Of a DNA stretch of 64,000 nt, positions 36,833 through 44,426 are shown one piece after another. The notes under the pieces were generated by a model. It searched no databases. It saw nothing but the letters and a program-made list of their open reading frames with translations, and was not told the DNA's origin. The stretch comes from Thalassobacillus devorans MSP14. Its GTDB lineage: Bacteria > Bacillota > Bacilli > Bacillales > Halobacillaceae. Made by a program: the position numbers and the translations under genes. The stretch's first letter is position 1. Each line of letters opens with the position of its first letter. The stretch spans positions 908,641-972,640 of the forward strand of contig NZ_KI543237.1 of assembly GCF_000496835.1 (NCBI RefSeq). The letters run 5' to 3'.

Positions 36833-37374
36833 GGAAGACTCAGTTTCGAGAGAAACTGTTTCCGTTACGGTGGTGAGCGTTTGGAGGTCCGGGAAATCAC
36901 TCGCTTTCCATGGGCGGACGGTGAGCTTCCTCAGGCTAAAGCCCTGCGGGATCTCACCATGTCCTATCCTCCCATAGGACTTTGACTAAGCTTCCTGAAT
37001 AAACACCGCACGAAGAAAATGCGTAGCATTTTCGAGGAGTCTCGCAATTTCCCGGCCCTCCTTACGTCTATAAGAGAAACGAAAACATTGGCAGGCAGAG
37101 TCATCCAACCATACTAATAGCTACAAAGAGGCCTTGTTTGGCGGTGAATTTGGAAGATATCTTCATGTACGGCAGGGGTTCGTTTCTCCCATCCTTCGGA
37201 TGGGGTGGTTGGGAAACTGCGAGACTCCCGCGGGAGAAGGAGCTAGGCAAGATCCCACAGGGCGATAGCCCGAGGAAGCTTGCCAGGTCCCCCGCAGGAA
37301 AGCGAGTAGTTTCCAAGCCACCCCGGACTCTTTTTTAGTAAAGAACCCCCTTTTCTCTTGAAACTGAGTCTTCC
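36833..37374. mobile_element. MITE-like element 2 (inverted arms, 542 bp)
   Basis: The ends are GGAAGACTCAGTTTCGAGAGAA (36833-36854) and the complement of TTCTCTTGAAACTGAGTCTTCC (37353-37374), 21 of 22 identical. The internal arms again hold the GC-rich unit in opposite orientations (TCCGGGAAATCACTCGCTTTCC; complement of GGAAAGCGAGTAGTTTCC). Its right flank CATAATCCGG matches the left flank of element 1 (CCGGATTATG), so the true ends may extend further. Frames within are repeat translations, not genes. Confidence 0.75.
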
Positions 37375-37473
37375 ATAATCCGGTCATTTAATTGAATAAG
37401 CTTTTATGAAAAATCAACCACAACATTTAAAAGATACATAATTAAAAAAGGGCAGTTTGCCTGCCCTCGTCAA

Positions 37474-38361
37474 CTAGATAAATAATTTAGGAGATGATGT
37501 GTTCACCTCTTGCTCTATGCTCTTGTCATCTATTAGTAAAGAATTACAATTTTGGTCATATTCAAAAGGGATTGCCTGTTCATATGGTGGAGGTATAAGC
37601 GGAGCATGCCTGTTCTCTCGATAAGGAGTGTCAATTCTCTCTCCTTGTCGGTCTCTTTCCCTCCTTAATTGTTCGACTACAATGCCACCAATTTGACGCC
37701 CAAGCTTTAATCCCTGTTCATTATCCACCGGAAAATGAACCCCTGCATATAGACGCGATTTCGCATCTTCTTCAGCCAGCTGACGGAGTCGTCTTTTTTC
37801 AGCAGGAAAGAAATAAGATAAAATCACTTCAGCAGCTCCTGATACTGTTGCATGACCGGAAGGATACGTTGGGTGCTCGGGGGTACAAATGACTGTCGCA
37901 AGCTGATCATCCAGCTGATTCGGACGGGCGACAAGCCACTTATATTTTAAATACCAGGTTACTACCAGAGCATCACTCAGGCCCGCAAACAAAGCCCCTA
38001 AAATCCTGCCGGCTCGTGGCGCTTCTACGTTATAAGTGTCGATCAGCCGGTCGGCAATAGGAGTCCATTGTTTAGAAGGCGGCCCGGACCCCCAATACTT
38101 AGCAATCATTATTTCTTCTTCTGTTAGGTTAGCCAGGGTACGTTTCACTATTCTTAACTGGTGGTCCCACCGGATCCGCTCCGGTTTTTCCACCTCAAAA
38201 AGAACCGGGCTGCCATCTAATGTTTCAAAACCGTCCGTACCAATTCGTAAAAAATAAGTGTTCCAGGAACCGGCATACGGCTCAACCCCCTTCTTAGGAG
38301 GAGTATTTTCCCCAGCATAAGGAAGATCCGTCCATAATGGGTAGGGCTTAAATTTCGTCAT
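37474..38361 (-). CDS. Vanadium-dependent haloperoxidase/PAP2-family protein
   Basis: This 295-residue protein has the phosphatase/haloperoxidase fold: KYKWLVARPNQ, PTYPSGHATVSGAAEV and SRLYAGVHFPVDNEQGLKLGR supply the Lys-Arg, Ser-Gly-His and Arg-His residues that hold vanadate or phosphate. There is no signal peptide or membrane segment, unlike membrane PAP2 phosphatases, so it resembles the soluble vanadium haloperoxidase-like proteins of Bacillaceae. Halogenating activity is not shown. GAGGTG precedes the ATG. It stands alone. Confidence 0.85.
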   Translation of the reverse strand: MTKFKPYPLWTDLPYAGENTPPKKGVEPYAGSWNTYFLRIGTDGFETLDGSPVLFEVEKPERIRWDHQLRIVKRTLANLTEEEIMIAKYWGSGPPSKQWTPIADRLIDTYNVEAPRAGRILGALFAGLSDALVVTWYLKYKWLVARPNQLDDQLATVICTPEHPTYPSGHATVSGAAEVILSYFFPAEKRRLRQLAEEDAKSRLYAGVHFPVDNEQGLKLGRQIGGIVVEQLRRERDRQGERIDTPYRENRHAPLIPPPYEQAIPFEYDQNCNSLLIDDKSIEQEVNTSSPKLFI

Positions 38362-38503
38362 TCAGTTCACCTCGATTCATTCATTCTTCTAATCAGGTTA
38401 TGTAATGATCAGCTCGGGATATAGGCTTTCTTCCTGATAAATGTAAATTAACGCTTTTTTTTTGTATGAATAACATAATCACAGGAATAGGAGGGGATGG
38501 AAA

Positions 38504-39214
38504 GTGAATGATTATATAACCCGAACCGCTGCCCGGTTTATTGAAGACTACTTTCCCGATGCGCTGGTTGTATTTATCGGGGGCAGTATAGTGGAAGGAA
38601 ATATTACATCAGAATCAGACATTGACCTTGTTATTATTGACAATAAAGAGCCCTCTTCGTCATTAGAATGCCATGTGTATGAGGGATGGAAAATCGAATC
38701 CTTTCTTTATCATCCCAGCTCCGTCAGTGTTCATTTTGAAGCGGCAAAATATAAAGGACTTCCAACCCTGGTAAAGATGTGTGGGGAAGGCAAACAAATT
38801 GCTGGCGATCAAACGGAAGGGAGTAAAATCAAAGCCGAAGCACAGCGAATTTACAAAGAAGGTCCGTCCGCCTGGACACAGCAGCAAATCGATCATGCAC
38901 GATACACAATCACCGATTTGTTATCCGATTTCAGGAGTGCTGCTAATTTTGAGGAAGAGGTCTTTATCCTGCAGGAGTTAATCGATTGCTTATCCGAACT
39001 CATTCTAAGGGGTAACCAACAATGGATCGGTTGGGGAAAATGGTATGCCAGGGCGATCAGAAGCTTTGATCCCGGGTTAGCCAGGCGAATAACAGCAGCG
39101 CTAGAAACATTTATCATTAAAAAGGAGAAAGAGGAGCTTTGCAAACTTGTTCAGGAACAACTCGAACCTTTCGGCGGTGAGAAGTTTTACGGTTACCGGG
39201 AAGAACACTTATGA
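38504..39214 (+). CDS. Nucleotidyltransferase-domain protein
   Basis: The N-terminal part of this 236-residue protein is a minimal nucleotidyltransferase: VVFIGGSIVEGNITSESDIDLVII (residues 22-45) has the GS and DxD motifs of Pol-beta/kanamycin nucleotidyltransferase-like enzymes. The rest is helical and probably binds the acceptor. It starts with GTG at 38504, 7 nt after AGGAGGGG; an ATG at 38497 is in another frame. Members of this group act in antibiotic modification or toxin-antitoxin systems, but no partner gene is adjacent and the substrate is unknown. Confidence 0.78.
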   Translation: MNDYITRTAARFIEDYFPDALVVFIGGSIVEGNITSESDIDLVIIDNKEPSSSLECHVYEGWKIESFLYHPSSVSVHFEAAKYKGLPTLVKMCGEGKQIAGDQTEGSKIKAEAQRIYKEGPSAWTQQQIDHARYTITDLLSDFRSAANFEEEVFILQELIDCLSELILRGNQQWIGWGKWYARAIRSFDPGLARRITAALETFIIKKEKEELCKLVQEQLEPFGGEKFYGYREEHL

Positions 39215-39346
39215 GTGAAAAACGGTGTAGGAGTTATAACTTTCTCCTTTTAGGAAAGCTTAGCTTATCACCAGGTACTTATAGCTAAAGCTATAGGATT
39301 TACTTATACTTTAACACTTTACCAAAGTTAAAACTTTCTTAAGTAC

Positions 39347-39389
39347 AAAAAAACTGCCCCACCCAGAATAACAGGGTGCGGCAGTTTTT
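39347..39389. terminator. Bidirectional terminator
   Basis: AAAAACTGCC...CACCC pairs with GGGTG...GGCAGTTTTT between convergent genes. Confidence 0.8.
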
Positions 39390-39399
39390 CAATCATGCA

Positions 39400-40230
39400 T
39401 CAGGGTTTTACGACGTACTCCTCCAACGCCTGCTGCAAATTCCCTTTAATTTCAGCCTTATCACCAAAGTCAATTTCCCCGTGAACTATATTTCTTACAA
39501 TGGCTGCGCTCATTCCTGTAATGACTGACTTACAACCCATCATAGAGATGCCATCTAACATTTTCATCAAATAATGACTGATTTCCTTCTCCATTTCAGC
39601 CACACCAGAAAGATCAATGATCAATGTTTGAATATGTAACCTCCCTACTTCGATGAGCACTTTTTCCTCAATCGTTTGATAACGGTCTTCATCAATTTCC
39701 CCAATTAAAGGAAGAATACAGACATTGGATTGGATAGGAATAATCGGTACAGAAAGATTCTTCACCAATTTTCTTTGTGATTCGAGCAGTTTATCTTTAT
39801 ATTCGGAAAAGCTAAGAAAGAACCAGTTGAGGAATTTATCAATCTGGTCGTTAATTCGTTCCTCCGTTTGATAGAAGGCTTCCCTGTTTGCAGGCGTTTC
39901 ACTCAATCGTTCATATTCATAGAGGAAGTTCCATATCGTTCTACGGATCGCCTGTACCCATTCCAGTTTGAATGAGAGGGTGAGCGAGTGTTTTGCCCAA
40001 ATGACTCCTTCCTGTTTAGCAAAAGCTACCACTTCTTCTTCTTCCTGCTTGACAACGTGCAGGGTCAATTTATGGGCATTTTCCAATAAATCGATATTTC
40101 CTTTCAGCATAATACTTTGGATTTTATCTCTTACATTGACAGCTTCATTCAATAGGTTCTCCTCGAACTTATCATGATTGGCGGCAATGAAATCTGTGAT
40201 TTCCTGACCTTCTTCATACGTAAAACCCAC
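39400..40230 (-). CDS. RsbR-paralog stressosome protein (STAS domain)
   Basis: This 276-residue protein has a helical, globin-like sensor half (about 1-150) and a C-terminal STAS domain (about 165-270; LPLIGEIDEDRYQTIEEKVLIEV, LIIDLSGVAEME, SVITGMSAAIVRNIV). This is the layout of RsbT co-antagonists RsbRA-RD. They form the stressosome with RsbS and release RsbT to activate sigma-B. The residue after DLSGVAE is Met where many RsbR proteins have a phosphorylated Thr, and VITGMSAAI replaces the usual second site, so its phosphorylation may differ. GTG start after AAAGGAGGGG. No rsb genes are adjacent. Confidence 0.83.
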   Translation of the reverse strand: MGFTYEEGQEITDFIAANHDKFEENLLNEAVNVRDKIQSIMLKGNIDLLENAHKLTLHVVKQEEEEVVAFAKQEGVIWAKHSLTLSFKLEWVQAIRRTIWNFLYEYERLSETPANREAFYQTEERINDQIDKFLNWFFLSFSEYKDKLLESQRKLVKNLSVPIIPIQSNVCILPLIGEIDEDRYQTIEEKVLIEVGRLHIQTLIIDLSGVAEMEKEISHYLMKMLDGISMMGCKSVITGMSAAIVRNIVHGEIDFGDKAEIKGNLQQALEEYVVKP

Positions 40231-40393
40231 ACGAACCCCTCCTTTTGGTTAACAGCTTAACCTGCTACCATTTGTAAATATCTGTTAATAACGTATTTAT
40301 AGTATTAATATATACCATTTTATCAAATTAAAGCTTCTTTTTTAAATTATTAGCGGGCACACTGGTTACACTAAGTGAAAAAGAGGTGTAGCT

Positions 40394-40843
40394 ATGTGGA
40401 TGAATGTCCTGTTGGGTCTGCTTATTCCCTGGGGAATACTCATTTACCTATTTATGAAAAGCCCTTTACTGGTCATACTTATGTATCCTTTAGGTGTCAC
40501 GATAGCCTTTGTTGCCAATGATTGGGGGTTCGATCTGGTTTGGGAAGTGAAACCTATTTATAACAATCCGTCCTTATCTGCGATTCCCATCAGTTTAGGT
40601 TACTTTCCTATGGTTACCAGCATATTTGCCTATGTAAGAGAGAAGACACTGATAGACATATGGACGCTCATCTTATCTTTTTCCCTCCTTACCACTTTCA
40701 TTGAATTCCTGGTCCTATGGTCAGGCAAGATTCATTATTATAATGGATGGAATATTCTTTGGACATACGTTACTTATTTAGCTGGTTTTATAGTGGTTCA
40801 TGTCTATGTAAATATATTAAAAAAGTATCATACGCCATTATGA
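40394..40843 (+). CDS. CBO0543-like membrane protein
   Basis: Integral membrane protein of 149 residues with four or five hydrophobic helices. It resembles the uncharacterised CBO0543 family found in Bacillaceae and clostridia, recognised by the VTIAFVANDWGFDLVWEVKP and FIEFLVLWSGKIHYYNGWN segments. AAGAGGTG precedes the ATG. It converges on the HIT gene, with only 9 bp between the stops. Function unknown. Confidence 0.7.
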   Translation: MWMNVLLGLLIPWGILIYLFMKSPLLVILMYPLGVTIAFVANDWGFDLVWEVKPIYNNPSLSAIPISLGYFPMVTSIFAYVREKTLIDIWTLILSFSLLTTFIEFLVLWSGKIHYYNGWNILWTYVTYLAGFIVVHVYVNILKKYHTPL

Positions 40844-40852
40844 CCCTTCCTA

Positions 40853-41251
40853 CTATCGAAGCTTTTGCCGCTTATTTTCCGACTGCTTCAACCAGTATCG
40901 GATTCCTTTGTAAGCATAAGGTTCATCAGCAAAGCGAGGGATCACATGGAGATGGGCATGAGGAATGGACTGCCCCCCAGCTTCTCCTGTATTCCACCCG
41001 ACACTGTATCCATCCGGCGAATGAGTCTCCTCTAACAGCCTTTTGGCTTGCAGCAGCAGAGATCTCGTATCCTTCCATTCTTCCTCCGTCAGTTCAAAAA
41101 CATTCTGATGATGCGCTTTCGGGATAATCAGTCCGCTCCCTTCCAGCACGGTTTGTTCTGACTTCTTTTGTATATAATAGCACGTGGCATTTTCCAGAAT
41201 AATTTGTTGATCTCCATCTTCAACGATGTTGCAAAACAAACATTCTCTCAT
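40853..41251 (-). CDS. HIT-family nucleotide hydrolase
   Basis: Small histidine-triad protein of 132 residues. The triad is HAHLHVIPRF, preceded by CLFCNIVE at the N-terminus (a half zinc site) and GLIIPKAHHQN. HIT proteins hydrolyse adenosine phosphoramidates or dinucleotides. GGAGGATAA precedes the ATG. It stands alone between a membrane protein gene and an apparently gene-free region of 297 bp. Confidence 0.9.
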   Translation of the reverse strand: MRECLFCNIVEDGDQQIILENATCYYIQKKSEQTVLEGSGLIIPKAHHQNVFELTEEEWKDTRSLLLQAKRLLEETHSPDGYSVGWNTGEAGGQSIPHAHLHVIPRFADEPYAYKGIRYWLKQSENKRQKLR

Positions 41252-41339
41252 TTTATTTATCCTCCTATTTTACATAATTCTATTCGAATGACCATGTTTC
41301 CTTATTTTTTTACAAATTTTGAATATTTGTAAGTTCTTT

Positions 41340-41451
41340 TGGGTCATTTACTTTTTCGCTTTTATGTATTAACGTGTAATTGAAAGGGTGACCTCCCTTT
41401 TGTATATTTCACTTTCCCATGCCCTCTGTATAAAGGAGGGCACTTTTTTTA
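41340..41451 (+). ncRNA. Possible short RNA ending at an orphan terminator
   Basis: TGCCCTC and GGAGGGCA (41420-41442) form a terminator stem followed by CTTTTTTT, and a smaller AAAGGG/CCCTTT hairpin lies just before. No plus-strand gene lies upstream within 500 bp and the next gene is on the minus strand, so the terminator has no obvious owner. A short regulatory RNA is the simplest reading; the 5' end is a guess. Confidence 0.3.
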
Positions 41452-41548
41452 TGACAAGATTTTGGCATCCTGGTGGTGTTTCATGCAGGTTAAAGAGCAT
41501 ACTCTGCTGGAAGTAACAACTCAGCGGAACAGCAAGCTACATTTACCA

Positions 41549-42307
41549 TCAGTACCTTAACTTCAATAATACCTTTTTTATTTCCTCGTCTTTCATGATG
41601 GTATCTTTATATTTTTGAGTAATTTCTGTCAACGCCACATCATGATAGAAAAACTCCGTAAAGAATTTGACTAACGGGCCGGATTGGGTTCGTATTGCCT
41701 GCCACCTTGAACCTTCTACACCTGCAAACAACATTTCTTCTTCGTCTATTATCACGATTCTGCTGCGTTCCAGTGCCTCATGATGGGTATCAGGAATTAA
41801 TGTGGAAACCCCCGGTATAATCGTTTTCACTTCTCCGATTACATGGATATTTACGACAAGACCAGCCTGGTACTTATCCTCTAATAAATTCAGGTTTGCG
41901 GAGATATCATCCGCCCACCCTGAAATAAAAATAGATTGCTCCGCCCGTTGCAATAGGTCCTGTAACACGGACTGGATCGATTGATCTTCTTTCAATGTCC
42001 AGACACGGTCATCTTTCGGTGCCTGTTTGCTTTTCGCTTCCCTTAACTGTTCAATATTCGCCTCAAAATCAGCTTTCAGTTTCTGAATCGTCGTTTCGAT
42101 AGGAAGGGCAGTATAAAGCCGCTTCTTACCGGTAGTCGATTCTAAGATCATCCCTTTTTCACTTAAACGATGAAGCACTTCATATATTTTGGCACGCGGC
42201 ACTCCGGATTGTTTGACGATCGTTGTAGCATCAAGGGGCTGATCGACGGTGATCAACGAATGATAAACTTGACTTTCATATTGAGTGAAACCAAACTGCT
42301 GCAGCAT
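41549..42307 (-). CDS. TrmB-family transcriptional regulator
   Basis: This 252-residue protein begins with a winged helix-turn-helix of the TrmB type (FGFTQYESQVYHSLI, SGVPRAKIYEVLHRLSEKGMILE, residues 4-60) followed by a coiled linker and a C-terminal phospholipase-D-like effector-binding region. TrmB regulators control sugar or transport genes. It is divergent from an MFS exporter, and related GTTAC/TAATATAGT motifs lie before both genes, so it probably represses that transporter and itself. AAGGAG precedes the ATG. The ligand is unknown. Confidence 0.85.
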   Translation of the reverse strand: MLQQFGFTQYESQVYHSLITVDQPLDATTIVKQSGVPRAKIYEVLHRLSEKGMILESTTGKKRLYTALPIETTIQKLKADFEANIEQLREAKSKQAPKDDRVWTLKEDQSIQSVLQDLLQRAEQSIFISGWADDISANLNLLEDKYQAGLVVNIHVIGEVKTIIPGVSTLIPDTHHEALERSRIVIIDEEEMLFAGVEGSRWQAIRTQSGPLVKFFTEFFYHDVALTEITQKYKDTIMKDEEIKKVLLKLRY

Positions 42308-42398
42308 AGTTACAAGCTCCTTGCTTACTATATTATTGCTTTCATCATAGCACAGAAAAATAAGGATGTAATTTTCAATTGTCTTTCCTCTCTAATAT

Positions 42399-42421
42399 AG
42401 TTACTATTGTAGTGGTAACAA
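42399..42421. promoter_or_regulatory. Candidate operator in the TrmB-MFS intergenic region
   Basis: GTTAC-10-GTAAC forms a dyad just before the MFS ribosome site, preceded by TAATATA. A related TAATATAGTAAG (minus strand) lies beside the regulator start, consistent with one protein binding near both promoters. Confidence 0.4.
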
Positions 42422-42442
42422 AAAGAAAGGACGTCTTTTATT

Positions 42443-43600
42443 ATGGATAAACGCGTATATTTATTGACTATCGTCTCTTTTATCGTCGGTATGGTTGAAC
42501 TCATTATTGGCGGTATTTTAGATTTAGTAGCAACAAGCCTGCAGGTGAGCCTTGGCCAGGCTGGTCTGCTTATCACTATTTTTTCACTTGTCTATGCAAT
42601 AGCAGCGCCTATTCTTTTAACAGCAACGGCGAAAGTAGAAAGAAAGCGCCTCACTTTGATTGCTCTGTCCATTTTCTTGTTCGGAAATATCATTGCAGTC
42701 ATCAGTCCGTCCTACCTGATATTACTACTGGCACGAATCATATCAGCGGCAAGTGGTTCTTTACTGGTCGTGCTGTGTGTCACGCTGGCTTCTAATATTG
42801 TGGAAGAAAAATATCGCGCCCGTGCAATCGGAATCGTATTTATGGGGGTCAGTGCCTCTCTTGTATTAGGAGTACCAGTTGGTTTGATGCTTGGTAATGC
42901 ATTTGGCTGGAGAGCACCATTTGCCCTGATCACTGTTTTGACAGTAGTGTCCATGCTGGGGGTTTACTTCTTCATGGGTAAAATCGAACCAAGGCCGGCC
43001 ATTCCGATCAAGCAACAACTGGCAACTTTGAAAAACCGCCGGATTCTTTTTGCGCAAATGACCTCATTTTTATTTTTGACAGGGCACTTAGCGCTTTATG
43101 GTTATTTGACACCATTCTTAAAGATGACCATGGGCTTAAATGGCACGTGGGTCAGTATCGTCTACCTGATTTTTGGTGTAGCTGCTGTGATTGGCGGCGG
43201 TTTCGGCGGCATGCTGGCCGACCGCTTCGGAACAAAACCGACAATCGTTGGAATTATCATTACCTTTGCGTTCTCTATGTTCGTTATCCCTTTCACCACC
43301 TTTTCACTTCCAATTTTTCTAGTCGTCATGGTGGTTTGGAGCATGCTTAGCTGGGCAATTACGCCTGCAATGCAAAGCTATTTGATTGAATCGTCCCCTG
43401 AAACCTCAGATATCCAGCAGAGCCTGAACAATTCAGCACTTCACTTCGGTATCGCGTTTGGATCTTTTATCGGAGGTATCGTCATTGAGCAGGCTTCTGT
43501 AGAGTATAATGCAACTATCGGGGGGTTCTTCATCATCATTGCCCTTGCAGCAGCAGTATTCTCGATGGCTAAACAAACGAAACCCGCTCTTTCCCACTAA
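42443..43600 (+). CDS. MFS exporter, AraJ/purine-efflux-like
   Basis: Twelve-helix MFS exporter of 385 residues in the DHA1 group that includes AraJ, YdhL/PbuE and chloramphenicol exporters. Motifs include LLLARIISAASGSLLVVLCVTLA, RARAIGIVFMGVSASLVLGVPVG (family motif C region) and GGFGGMLADRFGTKP. It is divergent from the TrmB regulator and likely controlled by it. AAAGAAAGGA precedes the ATG. The substrate is unknown; a terminator follows at once. Confidence 0.85.
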   Translation: MDKRVYLLTIVSFIVGMVELIIGGILDLVATSLQVSLGQAGLLITIFSLVYAIAAPILLTATAKVERKRLTLIALSIFLFGNIIAVISPSYLILLLARIISAASGSLLVVLCVTLASNIVEEKYRARAIGIVFMGVSASLVLGVPVGLMLGNAFGWRAPFALITVLTVVSMLGVYFFMGKIEPRPAIPIKQQLATLKNRRILFAQMTSFLFLTGHLALYGYLTPFLKMTMGLNGTWVSIVYLIFGVAAVIGGGFGGMLADRFGTKPTIVGIIITFAFSMFVIPFTTFSLPIFLVVMVVWSMLSWAITPAMQSYLIESSPETSDIQQSLNNSALHFGIAFGSFIGGIVIEQASVEYNATIGGFFIIIALAAAVFSMAKQTKPALSH

Positions 43601-43602
43601 TA

Positions 43603-43639
43603 AAAATGCCAGCCACCGAACCCCAGTGGCTGGCATTTT
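43603..43639 (+). terminator. MFS exporter terminator
   Basis: AAAATGCCAGCCAC pairs perfectly with GTGGCTGGCATTTT. Confidence 0.9.
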
Positions 43640-43726
43640 CATTCACCAGCTGCCTTCTCCACTTTGTTCATGAATAAGCCGCCCATTGAATATGATGTAA
43701 AAAACGCTGTGAAGCGAGGTGAAATG

Positions 43727-44320
43727 ATGGATTTGTCCATAAATGACTTCAATGACTGTGACCTGCCATTTTGTGCTCAGACGAATGACACAGCTCCCTC
43801 CTTCCAGGCGGAAGCCTATGATAACACCACCAAAAAAATCATTCCGATCAACTTGGAAAACTACCGGGGCAAATGGGTAGTGCTGTTTACCTTTGTATGA
43901 CCGACAGAATTAGCAGCGGTCGCTGCTATTCATCCCCATTTAAAACAATTGAATACAGAAGTGTTAGCCATCAGCACCGATAGTGTATACGCTCATAAAA
44001 TATTTACAGAAACATCGCCATCTGCTTCCCTGGTCACATTCCCCCTTGTAAGTGACCGGACGCATATCATCAGTAAAGCATACAGGGCCTTCAATCCAAA
44101 AACGGGAGCCGCTTTTCGCGTCACCACTATTATTGACCCGGAAGGCGTAATATCTGCCAAGCTGGTCAACCCGCCAGAGGTCGGCCGTAACGTACCAGAG
44201 ATTTTGCGTTTGTTACAAGGAATACAATATGGAAGAAGAACAGGCGAAGGCGTCCCGGCAAATTGGATGCCAGGACAGCCGGGAATCAAGCGGGACCCCA
44301 ATATGATTGGTAAAATATAA
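43727..44320 (+). CDS. Selenocysteine-containing peroxiredoxin (UGA at the catalytic position)
   Basis: This is an AhpC/Prx1-type peroxiredoxin, a thiol peroxidase. The two open parts (43727-43897 and 43901-44320) are in the same frame and separated only by TGA at 43898-43900. The surrounding residues are LFTFV-U-PTELAAV, exactly where peroxiredoxins have the peroxidatic Cys (FTFVCPTEL). The UGA is therefore read as selenocysteine, residue 58 of a 197-residue protein. A SECIS-like hairpin follows. The catalytic Thr (U-3) and Arg (FRVTTIID) are kept. No Cys occurs after U58, so there is no C-terminal resolving Cys; an N-terminal C11-x4-C16 may serve instead. The start is ATG 43727 (AGGTG 5 nt upstream) or 43724. 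Confidence 0.85.
43907..43931 (+). promoter_or_regulatory. Bacterial SECIS-like hairpin
   Basis: GAA-T-TAGCAGC (43907-43917) pairs with GCTGCTATTC (43922-43931) around a GGTC tetraloop at 43918-43921, with a single bulged U at 43910. The loop starts 17 nt after the UGA. E. coli fdhF SECIS has a GGUC loop about 18 nt after its UGA and a bulged U on the 5' side, both contacted by SelB. The match in loop, bulge and distance is close. Confidence 0.85.
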
Positions 44321-44383
44321 ATACTTGAGGTTTATTCCTCTTTCGATGCCCAGATAATTTTAGAAGGATATAGACCGTAAAAA

Positions 44384-44424
44384 TAAAAGCCGGGATTCCC
44401 AAAAATGGGAGACCCGGCTTTTTG
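44384..44424. terminator. Bidirectional terminator between the peroxiredoxin gene and nagE
   Basis: AAAAGCCGGG...CCC pairs with GGG...CCCGGCTTTTT. Confidence 0.85.
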
Positions 44425-44426
44425 AC

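Noticed and set aside
43664-43900. Peroxiredoxin as an ordinary pseudogene
   Set aside because: The only defect is TGA exactly at the catalytic Cys, and a well-formed GGUC hairpin follows at the right distance. Random decay would not be expected to give both.
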